Shown here piece after piece: positions 28,839 to 39,894 of a stretch of DNA of 64,000 bases. This DNA is from Thereva unica (Eukaryota > Arthropoda > Insecta > Diptera > Therevidae). Every line of letters starts with the position of its first letter. Position 1 is the first letter of the stretch. The notes beneath the pieces are model-generated. The model saw only the letters and a program-made list of their open reading frames with translations. It did no database searches and was not told where the DNA came from. Made by a program: the position numbers and the translations under genes. Where the stretch lies: positions 68,495,470-68,559,469 of the forward strand of contig OX465284.1 in the NCBI GenBank assembly GCA_949987705.1. Reading direction: 5' to 3'.

Positions 28839-29038
28839 GAAAATTCCTAAAATTACCATTTTTGTTTGGATTTTGCAGCTGTTTTTTTGGTTAAAGGTAT
28901 AAAAAATAGCCTACGACCTATTCTCAGACCTACCAAATATACACAAAAAATTTCATGCAAATTGGTCAACCCGTTTCGGAGGAGTACGGTAACAAACACT
29001 GTGACACGAGATTTTTATAGATATAGATGTAGATTAAA

Positions 29039-29522
29039 TCTCACAACTTTTGCAATAAATTCCTTTGTGATAACGGTGTCATTTATAATCACAACGTGCG
29101 GTGATCGAAATCGAAAATAAATTCTTGTGTGGTAACGGTTCACAACTTGCGGTAATGCAGTTATCATGTAATGTACAAAGGAATAAGGAATTTAAATATT
29201 ATAATCATTTTGCTAAAAACACTGGAATTTTATTAAATTTAAAGTTGGACAAGAAATTTAATGTGCTGATGTACTTTTGATAACAACCCTTTGTCCAGAC
29301 AATTTAGTACATGATCACAACGTGCGGTGATCATAATAATTAAAGAATACTTATCGTAGCAAGGGAATCTCTAAGTTAAATATATATTAATATTTTTGCA
29401 ATTCATAAAATTAATGTTGACAAATATCTGGTGGCGTTATTTTGCGATTTTAAATAAAAAAAAAAATTCTTGGGTAATGGCTCATCTACTCATCTTCTAT
29501 TCGACCACAAAGTGCGGTGATT
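29039..29522 (+). repeat. Recurring CACAACGTGCGGTGATC motif in the BEL leader
   Basis: CACAACGTGCGGTGATC at 29090 and 29316 (exact), CACAACTTGCGGTAATG at 29141, CACAAAGTGCGGTGATT at 29506, and a weaker CACAACTTTTGCAATAA near 29042. The first copies sit about 50 bp apart with related linkers (TTGTGTGGTAACGGTT-like). The leader position suggests an RNA or DNA cis element, which is inference. Confidence 0.6.
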
Positions 29523-29747
29523 AAACTTATTGAACAGTTGCCATGGCATGTGCGAAAGAACAGTTATTTTAAAATAAAATCGGATTTATCAAAATTTCAA
29601 GATAAGTACATATCATATTTAATTTTATTTTTTTTGCTAAATAAAAAAGCTATTGCTAAATATACATGAACTTATTTACAAAAAAGGTGAATTAACAATT
29701 GAATAAAGCAATTTTACAGTGAACTAAAACAAAAGCTTTAGGAGTGT

Positions 29748-30734
29748 CAGTGTTTACAACTGTATATGGGCGATTCTCCGGAACTTTTAACCTGCTTGTC
29801 GCTTCAAAATTTTTGTGAATTACAATTTTTGTAGAAAGATTAAAAATAAAAGAAGCTATCGATAATGTTAAGAAATTATTAATGAGCAATGAGATATAAG
29901 TACGAAGTCATTTAAAACGATATTTTGCAATGAAATTTGAAAAAAAGTTCCGTTACCTGTCACTTTTCGGCCTGTCTTTAGCGCTAATCTGAATGAAAAA
30001 CTGTTTATATTTGTGATAGGAAGCGTTGAAACAAATAGTGAAAAGTGAAAAGTTGTAGTTTAACTCTTAAGGAAAAATGCAGTTGTGTTCGGTGCAGTGT
30101 CAAATCGCTATATTTTCCAAAAAACAACTCTGAAGTTTGTCCCTAGGTTTTGACGTCAAAGTTGTAACCCGCATGGTAAGTCGAAGTACTCCAAACTGTC
30201 TCATTTTATCATAAAATTTTTTAAACGCACTTATTGTTCAGACACTAACGAACATGTGCATACATTTTGTGGCAAAAATAAGTTGAAATTGGTTGATTTT
30301 TGGGCAAAACTGGCTAACGTGAACGTAGGTTACATTTAAATGTCAAAGTTGTAACTGCAATTAATTTGCTCATATTACATTAAATTCATCCCCGTAAAAT
30401 TTCTTATGACCTATTGTAACTAGTTAAATCATATGTAACGTTTCCTTCGCTTAAATTGTTTCATGAATCTTAAAAAAAAGTAATTTAAACGAATGTCAAA
30501 ATTGTAACCATCCGAATTTGAAATGTCAAAATTGTAACCATGTCATGTCATGTTTTCATAAAAAGAATATGCGCATTGAATTTTTTAATGTTCTACATCA
30601 GAAAACATTTATTTATGAAGTAAGAAACACAAAAAATATCATGGCACGGTTGTGCTATCAATTTGAAATTTCATTTTTCCAATTAGCTCAAGTTAAAGGT
30701 TCTGGAGAATCGCCCATATCTTTTGGTTACACTG
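29748..30734. mobile_element. TIR element in the BEL leader
   Basis: TATGGGCGATTCTCCGGAAC with TTTTAACCTG at the left is answered by AGTTAAAGGTTCTGGAGAA and TCGCCCATA at the right. CAGTGT marks the probable ends. The inside has four GTCAAAGTTGTAACC-type repeats (30154, 30340, 30495, 30525). There is no convincing ORF. Confidence 0.7.
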
Positions 30735-31559
30735 TCATGTTAATTAATTTTATTTTTTTTTCTATAAAATAACGATCGACCAAAATAGCAAAGAAATATC
30801 CATGTGTTTAAAAACAATTAAATTTGTGTAACAAGTATAATCTTGATGACAATATTGAAAGGAAAAATTCCACGTGCCAACATGTTTTAGAAAATCTATG
30901 TACATGGAAGTTACTACCACCCTTCTCTTTGTTTTATTGTTATAAAACTTCTGAATATTGTGCGCATATTCTCCCTAAGTGCTAGATCAACCTTAATTAT
31001 TTGCTTTAACCTGCGGATTACCTTCAATGTGCGGAAGGTAATCAAGTCCCAATCAGGACAATCTTGCATAAACCATAGCCAATTCAATTAGTACAAGCTA
31101 ACGGAAAATTTGTTGCAGTTTTGGTGATCAATCTCAAAATCACATGTGCGAAAATTCTAGAATCAAGGTCATTTACAGATGAGGATATGAAAATTGTGAA
31201 AAACTAACATCAAGTGCGATTTTAGTGAAGAAATTTAATTCTGAAAACATTGTAAGAAAGGGGATTTAAAGTGTGTGGAAATTCCAGAACTAAAGATCAC
31301 CTTGAAAATCAAGTGCGATTTATTGATGAAGTTTGGGTGGATGTTATTTTGTGCATAGATCACATGAAGTTATTGCATTGTTTAAAGATATAGAAAATTA
31401 TTCACGGTGTCGATTTCAATAATAATAATTAACTTTCGGTTTTCGGCTGTGTGTACGAAATTTTCTTTGAACCTTTTTGCCACATTTCCTTTAGTTTCTT
31501 AATTGGTTCTTACATATAATCCCGTGCAATCATAGCAGTGCGTCTGTTAAGTAATTAAA
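30735..31559. other. BEL leader before gag
   Basis: AT-rich and without ORFs. It contains TTACCTTCAATGTGCGGAAG and repeated TCAAGTGCGATTT (near 31210 and 31309), further variants of the GTGCG theme. Confidence 0.5.
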
Positions 31560-34500
31560 ATGACTGATAGGGCGGTCTTAATTCAAAAAAGAGGAAGAGT
31601 GAAAGGTACAATTACTAGAATAAAGACATTCGCTGACAGCATTAACGATCAAACCGAGGAGGAAGCCATTAGCCTCCGAATATCCAAATTAGAAGAAGCA
31701 TGGTACGAATTTCAAGCCATCGAAGATGAATTAATGTTACTGGAGGGCCAAATCTCGGACATAGAAGAATTCGAAAAAAAGTACTTCGAAGCAAAGAGTC
31801 TCTTGCGCCGCGCATTACGATCACGATATTCCGTGCAGCACACTCAGCAATCAAATACCGCCGCTGAACAAAATAATTTAAACTGCACTTTAAATCATTC
31901 ATTGTTTGATAGGACCCAGACTCACTTAATGAACATTCGTCTACCAAAAATCCATATCCCTGTATTTGCCGGAGACTATAAAGAATGGCCTTCTTTTAAG
32001 GACCTGTACCAATCATCAGTTCATGATAATGAAAGTTTATCAAACGCTCAAAAATTCCAATATCTGAAAGGTCTCTTGACGGGAAGTGCAGCATCTGTCG
32101 TACGTCATTTAAATGTGACTGATTGCAACTATCACGAAGCTTGGCAGAAACTTTTACAACGTTTTGACAGAAAGTTTCTTATTACTACCTCTTATATAAA
32201 AACATTTATAGATCAACCTGCTCCTCATCAACCATCTGCAAGGAATTTACGTAGTTTGACCGACACACTTGACGAAGTCATTCGGGGCCTAAAGGGTTTA
32301 GGTGCAGACGCTGAAAAGCGAGATGCCTGGTTAATTTATCTTGCAACCTTGAAGTTAGATAATGAAACAAGAGAGCATTGGTCACAAGAAATTGCTGCTC
32401 GGGATTTCCCAAGTTTTGATGATCTTATATCGTTCCTCAACAAAAGGTGTAACGCGCTTGAAGCTTGCGGTGTTGTTGTTAAACGACCGAATCAAACGGT
32501 AAAATCATTGTATGTTGCTACAACCTCTCAGCAAAACGTTTGTCCAAAGTGTGCATCAAACCATCCAATCTTCCGATGCGACACTTTCAAAGGTTTATCT
32601 CCAACCAAGCGCAAGGAATTTGTGGTTAGTAAAGCACTGTGTTTCAAATGCCTAGGTCCAAATCATTCTGTCCGAGTGTGCAACTCCAAAATGAAGTGCA
32701 ATAAATGCAAAGGGCAGCATCATCCACTATTGCACGACAGTAAAAATCAACAATACCTAACAGCTTCAACTAAAGTATTTCATCCATCAAGTAACAATGT
32801 GCCTGATTCTTCAATCAACTCTGCTTCAATGAACTCTGCTTCAATCAACTCTGCTTCAATCAACTCTGTTTCAATCAACACCATGTCAACAGAAACTTCT
32901 TCGCTCCCTCATCTGAATACCTCTCCGAAAATATCCTTATTACCTACAGCCATGGTAAAGGTATTAAACAATCAGGGAAGATTCGTATGCTGCCGCATCT
33001 TGCTAGATTCTGGTTCGCAACTTTCTCTAATTTCTGAATCTTGCGCTCAGCGTTTGAATATCCCGAGACAAAATGCGCGAATAATGATTACCGGTGTGCA
33101 AGAAGTAGACGCAGGCATGACAAGGGGAAGAATTCCCCTGCAACTGTTTGCTAGATGGAAGGAGACCGACGGACTAAAACTTCAAGCGTACATTCTGAAC
33201 AGATTAACTTCATTTATTTCCTCCACAAACGTACAACACCTTAAAAACAACTCCTTACAAGAAGTCCAGTTGGCGGATCCCAACTTTCACAAACCATCAG
33301 AAATTGACATAATAGTTGGGGCCGATTATGTCTTCCAAGTCCTGAAGGAAGGAAAATTGTACGATAAGTCCGGCGAGCTAATCGCACAAGAAACAATGTT
33401 TGGTTGGGTGGCAGTAGGAACAATCCCTCCCTCAGTTTCCCACAGCTATACATGCCATCTGCATGTGCTGGAAGACCTTGACAGGACCCTTAGAAAGTTT
33501 TGGGAAACGGAGGAGATTGAGGTGAGGTCCGAAAGATTTACGTTAGAAGAAGAAACGTGCGAATCGCATTTCAAACAGAATTTACAGAGAGTTAAGGACA
33601 GATATGTAGTATCTTTACCATTCAAGGAAGACGTAGGAACTCTGGGTGATTCACTGGGTAATGCAATTAAACGGTTCCACAGTATGGAAAGGAAATTTCA
33701 GTCAGACCCAAATTTTAAGGAGCAATATATTCAGTTTATGCGTGATTATGAAAGGCTCGGCCATATGGAGGTCATTCCAATAACCGAAGTACGAAGAGAA
33801 CATTCCTCTATATTTTATCTTCCTCATCATGAAGTCTTCAAAAATTCACCAATCCCAAAGATCAGAGTTGTCTTTGACGGATCCTGCAAATCATCCTCTG
33901 GAATATCTTTGAACGACAGACTTATGGTAGGCCCTACAATTCAAAATGATCTTATTACAATTCTGTTGAGATTTTGCAAACATAAGATAGCATTCTGTGC
34001 AGACGTTGAAAAAATGTACAGACAGGTTTTAAGAGATTTCCAACGAATTATTTGGCGAGAAAATACCAATTTACTCGTGCAGCATTATCGATTAGCCACG
34101 GTAACCTATGGTACGGCATCCGCACCATTTTTAGCGACTAGGGCTTTGCATCAATCAGCGGAGGATTTTGAAAAGCAATATCCCGAAGCAGCATCAGTCA
34201 TAAAAACGAGCTTTTATGTTGATGACCTCCTAAGCAGCACAGACACCTTAACGGAAGCACTAGTGCTAAAAAGTAACATCAGGGACATTCTAGCGGCCAG
34301 AGGATTTAACTTAACAAAATGGCTATCCAATTCACCGGAATTCACACGTGATGACAAACTGACCGCATCAGACGAAGATCTCATGAACATTGACGAAAAT
34401 TCTTTCACCTCCAAGGTACTCGGAATTCAATGGAATTCGAGACTTGATGTTTTTATGTTTAAAGTCACCTTGTCTGACAAACCAGATAACACCAAGAGAA

Positions 34501-34590
34501 AAGTGCTCTCAGAGTCTTCAAAAATCTTTGACCCATTAGGTTGGCTATCACCAGTCACAATCTCAATAAAAATACTACTACTGGGTTATG
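31560..34590 (+). pseudogene. gag-pol: BEL gag-protease-RT
   Basis: Starts at MTDRAVLIQKRGRVKGTI. The N-terminal coiled-coil and DUF1759-type gag region (about 1-300, IPVFAGDYKEWPSFKDLY) is followed by zinc-knuckle cysteines (CPKCASNHPIFRC, CFKCLGPNHSVRVC, CNKCKGQHH). Between them and PR is a short repeat of INSASMNSAS type. Protease LLDSGSQLSLIS has its Asp at 483. RT has VFDGSCKSSSGISLND, FCADVEKMYRQV and the catalytic YVDD at 886-889. The frame is lost near 34590, after FDPLGWLSPVTI: the continuation lies in another frame, so one small indel breaks pol. Confidence 0.9.
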
Positions 34591-35682
34591 GCTGTGCAAA
34601 TACGATTGGGATGATCAATTGCCAAATGACATTGTCCAGAAGTGGAAAATCATTAAGGATCAACTTCACCTGATAACCAAGATTCAAATCCCGCGCTGCA
34701 CCCTGCTGTACAAAGAACGCATCCAACTAAATGGTTTCTGTGACGCGTCAGAATTGAGCTACGCAACAGTTGTCTATTGCAGAACTTTAAACATCAAAGG
34801 AATGGTATCAGTGCGTTTAATGGCTGCAAAAACGAAAGTTGCACCCCTGAAGCAAGTATCCTTACCTCGCCTAGAACTGTGTGGTGCGGTATTGCTCACT
34901 CAACTAATGAAAAAGGTGTTGCATTCTCTACAACTGAAAAATGCTGAAATCTTCGCATGGACGGATTCAACAGTGGTATTAGCATGGTTATCAGATGTCC
35001 CGAGAAAATGGAAAACTTACGTGGCCAACAGAACTTCAGAAATATTGAATTTGATACCTCGGACCCAATGGAACCATGTACCCTCAAAGCAAAACCCAGC
35101 GGACCCAGCTTCAAGAGGTGTTTTGCCTGCTGAAGTGATTGACCTACACATATGGTGGAAGGGACCAAAATGGTTGTCACAGGAACCCATTAATTATCCG
35201 TCTCAAGAACCCTCGACAACTCCATCTAACGCAAGTAATGAACTACGAAAGTCACCCTTAAGTATAAGTCTCCACCAACACATTGATACAGATTTCACTG
35301 AATTATTCACAAAGGTTTCATCATATTCAAAAACCTTAAGAATTATAGCATATTGCCTACGGTTCATAAAAGGCGTCAGGCGCCAGGGAAATAATATGAA
35401 ATCACACGCAATAACGTCGTCTGAAATTAACCAGGCAGAACTAGTTTGCATAAAGAGAGTTCAACAAACCTGTTTTCCCAGCGAAGTCAAAGATCTGAAG
35501 GAAAACCATTGCATATCCTCAAGAAGCATTCTAGCAGCGTTGTGTCCTTTCCTTGACACCAACGAAGTCATTAGAGTCGGTGGAAGATTAAAAAATTCCA
35601 AATACAATTTTAATACCAAGCATCCAGTCATACTACCGAATCATCATCCTATTAGCCAAGCTTTAGTTTGCGAACTACATAA
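34591..35682 (+). pseudogene. pol: BEL RNase H and start of integrase, shifted frame
   Basis: Picks up with LWLCKYDWDDQLPNDIVQKW and runs through RNase H-like sequence (FCDASELSYATVVYC, VSLPRLELCGAVLL, AWTDSTVVLAWL, VPSKQNPADPASRG). The zinc-binding HH part of integrase follows (HPVILPNHHPISQALVCELH). It ends at 35682, where a TIR element starts with a TAA duplication. Confidence 0.88.
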
Positions 35683-35935
35683 TAGCATGTACACACCGAC
35701 TTGGTTACTACTATTGAGATGGTTTCAAGCGTTAACCACAATAATTTTGATGGTTTGTGCGTGGTTTGCCGTACATATTCAAACCAAGCAAAAATCAGAA
35801 ACTAAGCAAAATTTCAATGGTTAACTCGTTTAACCACGATAATTAACTGGCATGAGAGCCACCTATCAATGAAAGTTTTCAACAATCTACCAAAATTTGT
35901 TGTCAACAGCCATGATATTTATTTTGGATATTATT

Positions 35936-36792
35936 GAGCCAAATTACACGACCTATCACTTTCCCAGACTCACTTTCCAATCACTTCCAATAAACCGGTT
36001 TTTTATACCCTTGACACACTGCAGCATCGAATGAACATTGCAGTATCATTCGGCTATGAATGATCATTCGCGCCCAGTATGTCATGTCCAATGTTCATTC
36101 AACAGCTTCATTCGTCATTCAATCGAATGAAGTCAAAATAACTTCATTCAATGAAGATGGAAGTGAAATTGGGAAATTATCGAACAACTTTCCATAAAAT
36201 TTCCAGTAAAATTTCCAACTGAAATACCTAACTGTCAAACTGTCATTCAGATTTCAGAATTTTTTAAAAAGTAGTACGTTCCATTGTAAATAACTGTTGC
36301 TGGGCCTCAATTAATAATTTTTATTAAATTTAAAAGTATATGTAAATCACTATGTAATCACTTTCAGTTCATATATTTAGCAGTTTGTGTAAAGTTTCTA
36401 TTTTGACAGTTCCAATGAACATTGAGAAATACAGTGTGTCGCTTCTAAAATGAATGATCATTGAAAGCCAATGAAGTTGGAAGAATGCTCATTCGTTTTT
36501 GCAGTGTGTCAAGGGTATTAGACAAGGGGGCGCAGGGAAGTGCATGTGTTGGTCTCACTTGTGAATCCAAGAAAAATTTCGGTCTCACAGCATATTACAC
36601 TAACACAAGCATAACTTTCTTCGCTGGGACTGCGATAATTATAAGAATTTTTGTTGTTTTGTGCACAACCACATAGACAATAGAATTGTTACACGGAAAA
36701 GAGGCAGAAATTTAAATGCACCGTGTAATACTCAAATTTTACTCAGACAGGTTTGACGTGAGTCCCAAGTGAATGGCCGTGTAATTTCACTC
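35936..36792. mobile_element. TIR element, TACACGG family, copy 3 (interrupted)
   Basis: GAGCCAAATTACACGACC at the left and GGCCGTGTAATTTCACTC at the right. ATT lies on both sides (35933-35935, 36793-36795). Reverse-complement relative of 22998-23338. It is split by a 508-bp element at 36008-36515. Without that, its length (349 bp) matches the 341 bp of copy 2. Confidence 0.9.
36008..36515. mobile_element. Innermost TIR element, CCCTTGACACACTGC termini
   Basis: 508 bp. CCCTTGACACACTGCAG and its inverse TGCAGTGTGTCAAGGG. TA lies next to each end, so a TA duplication is possible, although the flanking ATA/TAT makes the border ambiguous. Inner ATGAATGATCATTC pieces extend the inverted similarity. 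No ORF of interest. Confidence 0.85.
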
Positions 36793-36831
36793 ATTTGTTG
36801 ACATAATTTTAAGTTTTTCGCTGAAATTAAA

Positions 36832-36881
36832 ATGAGTCATGCAGGACCGCCAACGAAAAAAGATCTGTTTGGTCCACAAGG
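36832..36881 (+). other. Exon-like fragment (Met start, splice donor)
   Basis: ATG followed by 16 further codons reading MSHAGPPTKKDLFGPQ, ending at CAAGG/GTAAGG, a strong 5' splice site. It lies in the right half of the 35683-37264 element. It could be the first exon of a captured host gene or of a lost transposase. I do not recognise the peptide. Confidence 0.3.
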
Positions 36882-37264
36882 GTAAGGGTTAAAAGGAAAT
36901 AGGAAAAATTCACACATTTTCAAAGGCATATCGAGTGCATTGGCATCACATGGCTCTATTTTCTGTGGCCAAGAAATTCAAACATATTTGCACAACATTG
37001 CTCAGAAATACATAACAAATTACACTCCAAATTGCTCTCCAAATATGTAGGTAGCTTCCTTTTTTCTTTTAATTATTACTTTTGTGACCATTACATTCAT
37101 AATTAAAAACAAACATAACATATAATAAATTGACACATGAATTGACATCGATATCGAATAATACAAATGACAGAAATAACCAATCGAGTTAGTGTGTACA
37201 GTTGTTAGTTTTGAAATAGTTTGAAACCACGTAAAGAGATAACCAAGTCGGTGTGTACATGCTA

Positions 37265-38381
37265 TAAAATACACTTGCATCCTGGATCATCACTGCTCAC
37301 CGCGATTATAAGGCAGAAATTTTGGCTTCTTGGTGCTCGAAGCATAGTGAAACGGGTCAATCTCCAATGCATCACCTGCTTTCGCCAACGAGCTACTCGA
37401 AGCTCTCAGCTAATGGCTAACTTACCAGACGCAAGAATGAAGATGACTCGTCCCTTCTACAATGTTGGAATCGATTATGGAGGCCCTATTCAACTCTGTG
37501 CAAGGATAGGGAGAGGCGTGCGACCAGTAAAAGGTTACTTTGCTGTCTTCATCTGCTTAACAACACGAGCAATTCACCTAGAAGCTGTGACAAATGTAAC
37601 GGCTGAAGCATTTGTCGCCACTCTTCGACGATTTGTAGCTCGCCGCGGTATCCCAGCTAACATATTTTGTGACAATGCTACCAATTTTGTTTGTGGAAAG
37701 AGATTAATAGCCGATATGCATCATCTCGCTTTGTCTGTTTATGAAAATGATCTAATCTCTAGCTTTCTGTCGCAGAAGAGAATAGCATGGAATTTTATTC
37801 CACCAGCAGCTCCCCATTTTGGTGGCATCTGGGAGGCTGCAGTGAAATCAACCAAATGGCACCTGCGCAGAGTTGTCGGGGACAGCATCATGTCCTTTGA
37901 AGAATTTGCAACGCTTCTAACCCAAATCGAGGCAATTTTGAATTCCCGTCCTTATGGGCCATTAACAGCAGATCCAGACGACTTCGAAGCATTGACCCCA
38001 TCACACTTCCTAGTAGGAGAACCGCTAACACTTCTACCTGAAGGAGACGTCTCAGAGATGAAGATATCACGTTTAGGCAGGTGGCAACATATCCAGTGCA
38101 TGGTGCAGGGGTTTTGGAAGCGTTGGAGGAACGAATATTTGACTTCATTGCAGCCCAGACCGAAGTGGAGAAGAGAACAAAATTCACCGAAACAAGGAGA
38201 ACTTGTCCTGATTGGGGAAGATAACGTGCCGCCAACTCGTTGGCCCTTAGGAAGAGTCGTCGAAATTCACCCAGGAAAGGACGACCTAGTTCGCGTGGTT
38301 ACCATAAAAACCAGTCAAGGTACTTACAAAAGACCAATAAACAAGATCTACAGGTTGCCAATCAGTCAAGCAGATGCTTGA
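37265..38381 (+). pseudogene. pol: BEL integrase (rest)
   Basis: Continues with HLHPGSSLLTAIIRQKFWLL, the CC half of the zinc site (CITC), and a core with all three acidic residues: VGIDYGG (Asp codon at 37473), FCDNATNF (37671) and GGIWEAAVKSTK (Glu codon at 37833). A C-terminal RLGRWQHIQCMVQGFWKRWR and KRPINKIYRLPI segment ends at the stop. The domain is intact, but separated from its N-terminus by the TIR element. Confidence 0.9.
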
Positions 38382-38393
38382 CGGCCGGGGGTA

Positions 38394-38696
38394 TGTTCGC
38401 ACTCAATCTGGCTACCCTGACACCAACTGGACCAACCGTTATCATGGCAGTGATAACAGGGATAACAGCTTCAACGAGGGAAAGGCACTTGCATATTGGC
38501 GGTCAACGGAGAACAACTTCTTTTTTTTGAAACGAATTTTTAACATGTGATGTGTACAATGAATTAAACCAATTGTAACCAAAAAATAAAGTTCTGTGTT
38601 AAAGTGCAACTATTTAATGAATTGAATTAAAGCCATTGTAAACAAGTAAATTTTCTGTTTTTGTGAATTATTGATCTACAGTCCAGCACCTGAACA
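38394..38696 (+). repeat. BEL 3' LTR
   Basis: 303 bp. Lacks 16 bp found in the 5' LTR. Preceded by a purine-rich stretch and followed by the CTTGT duplication. Confidence 0.9.
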
Positions 38697-39465
38697 CTTG
38701 TGTTTGTACTCTTGGGTGTTGTATGAGTTCGGGAATACTGTCTTTGGAAGGTTGTTCCATAGACGAGTTGTTAATTTTATAAAAGAATTTCTAGATCTAA
38801 ATGTGCGCAAAGATAAGGGCTGTAACTTATGGGGGTGAGCCGAGCGGCAAGTCTTGTGTTGCGGGAGAAATGTTGCCGTGGAGGCATGAGGTTACTTATT
38901 TCTATAGAATTTTGCAAGAGCTGCTACATTCCTACGGTGACTTATGAATCTATTGAAGAGCAAATGGAGCTATCACCAATAAGTTTGAGAGCGTGGTTTT
39001 GCACCTTGTCGTGGTTTTGCACCTTGGGGGACGAGCTAAGATAGTTCCTGGGCCCGGCCCAGATATACGAGTTGTATTCGAGACGGGGACGAATGTAGGA
39101 CTTGTGGATTAGAGCCCTGGCAGACGGCAGAAGGAGAAATTTGCACCTTTTGAGGAATCCTAGGCATTGGGATGCTTGTTTAGAATTAATTTGGAATATG
39201 TTGTTATTCCAGCGCAGATCTTTAGGATGTTCAGAGACGGTGTCATAGGAAGAGTGTCGGTGAAATAGGAAGAGGGTCGGTGCAAGTTTTGTTGGAGATG
39301 ATACAGTACTTCGTTTTTAATGCATTAAATTCAACACGGTTCTTGAGGCTCCAATCAAGAATTCTTGCAATGTCCCTGTTGATTGAATTGTACAAGAGTT
39401 GGGGATGATGAAGACAAGGTTTGGCGCGTGCTTGTGTTACATTATCATAGTCATACATTGACATA
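38697..39465 (-). mobile_element. Jockey-like LINE copy 2, RT part
   Basis: Minus-strand continuation of 27096-27234. Visible: NRVEFNALKTKYCIISNKTC and ILDWSLKN. More decayed than copy 1. At about 39465 it changes abruptly to an RTE-like sequence. Confidence 0.7.
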
Positions 39466-39850
39466 GTCTTGTGTTGGGGTTCCGAATTCTCTTATGGCTT
39501 TGTAGAGTTTTACTCTGGCTATGTTATCATAGGCGGCTTTAAAGTCTATGAAGAGGTGTTGAATTGAGTTTTGAAACTCTAGACATTTTCCCATAGCCTG
39601 ACTCAAGGTGAAAATCTGATGAGTCGTTGATTTGCCTGGACTGAAGCCACACTGATAATGGCTTAGGATGTTTCTGGCATATGGGGCCATCCTGTTTTGT
39701 AGGATACCGGAGAATATTTTATACACGGTACTTAACAACGTTATACCGCGATAATTAGTGATATATCTACAATCCTTTTTTATGTATCGGGCAGAGAATG
39801 CCCAGTCTTCTGGCCTCAGTTCCTGCTCCCATACTTGCACAATTCTTGGT
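39466..39850 (-). pseudogene. RTE-like RT fragment joined to LINE copy 2
   Basis: Minus-strand reading with ITNYRGITLLSTVYKIFSGI, LSHYQCGFSPGKSTTHQIFT and HLFIDFKAAYDNIARVKLY, the fingers-palm part of an RTE-like RT. It is a different LINE type from its neighbours. It stops at both ends without the rest of the domain. Confidence 0.7.
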
Positions 39851-39894
39851 GTAATGTAGTTTGCACAGACTTCGTAAATGCAAACATTTTTTAT

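Larger units (their letters stand above)
27646..29026 (+). mobile_element. Retroposon-like insert in the BEL leader
   Basis: Begins near ACTAGCTGGGACCCGGTGCG and ends near GTTTCGGAGGAGTACGGTAAC, CACGAGATTTTTATAGATAT. This start and end style belongs to a dispersed non-autonomous insect repeat (recollection, not checked). The middle is a 128-bp tandem array. Short relatives of the array unit occur at about 53276, 53830, 53950 and 60577. Confidence 0.55.
35683..37264. mobile_element. TIR element inside BEL integrase, TAA duplication
   Basis: 1,582 bp. Left terminus TAGCATGTACACACCGACTT, right terminus AAGTCGGTGTGTACATGCTA, perfect over at least 24 bp. TAA lies on both sides (35680-35682, 37265-37267). 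Taking one TAA as duplicated, the integrase frame stays open across the site, which supports these exact borders. It contains the TACACGG-family copy 3 at 35936-36792. Confidence 0.9.
27235..38696 (+). mobile_element. BEL/Pao retrotransposon, nearly complete but inactivated
   Basis: Two LTRs (27235-27553, 38394-38696), both starting TGTTCGCACTC and ending CCTGAACA, and a 5-bp TSD CTTGT (27230-27234, 38697-38701). A primer-binding site follows the first LTR, and a purine-rich GGCCGGGGGTA precedes the second. The coding region is gag-PR-RT-RNase H-IN (31560-38381) with one frameshift and one split. The leader (27554-31559) is swollen by a retroposon with tandem repeats and by TIR elements. The element sits inside LINE copy 2. 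Confidence 0.93.

Noticed and set aside
27952..28840. Row of 60-82 aa ORFs (MYSTYHTLSFDTHVEVVVKK)
   Set aside because: By-products of the 128-bp tandem repeat.
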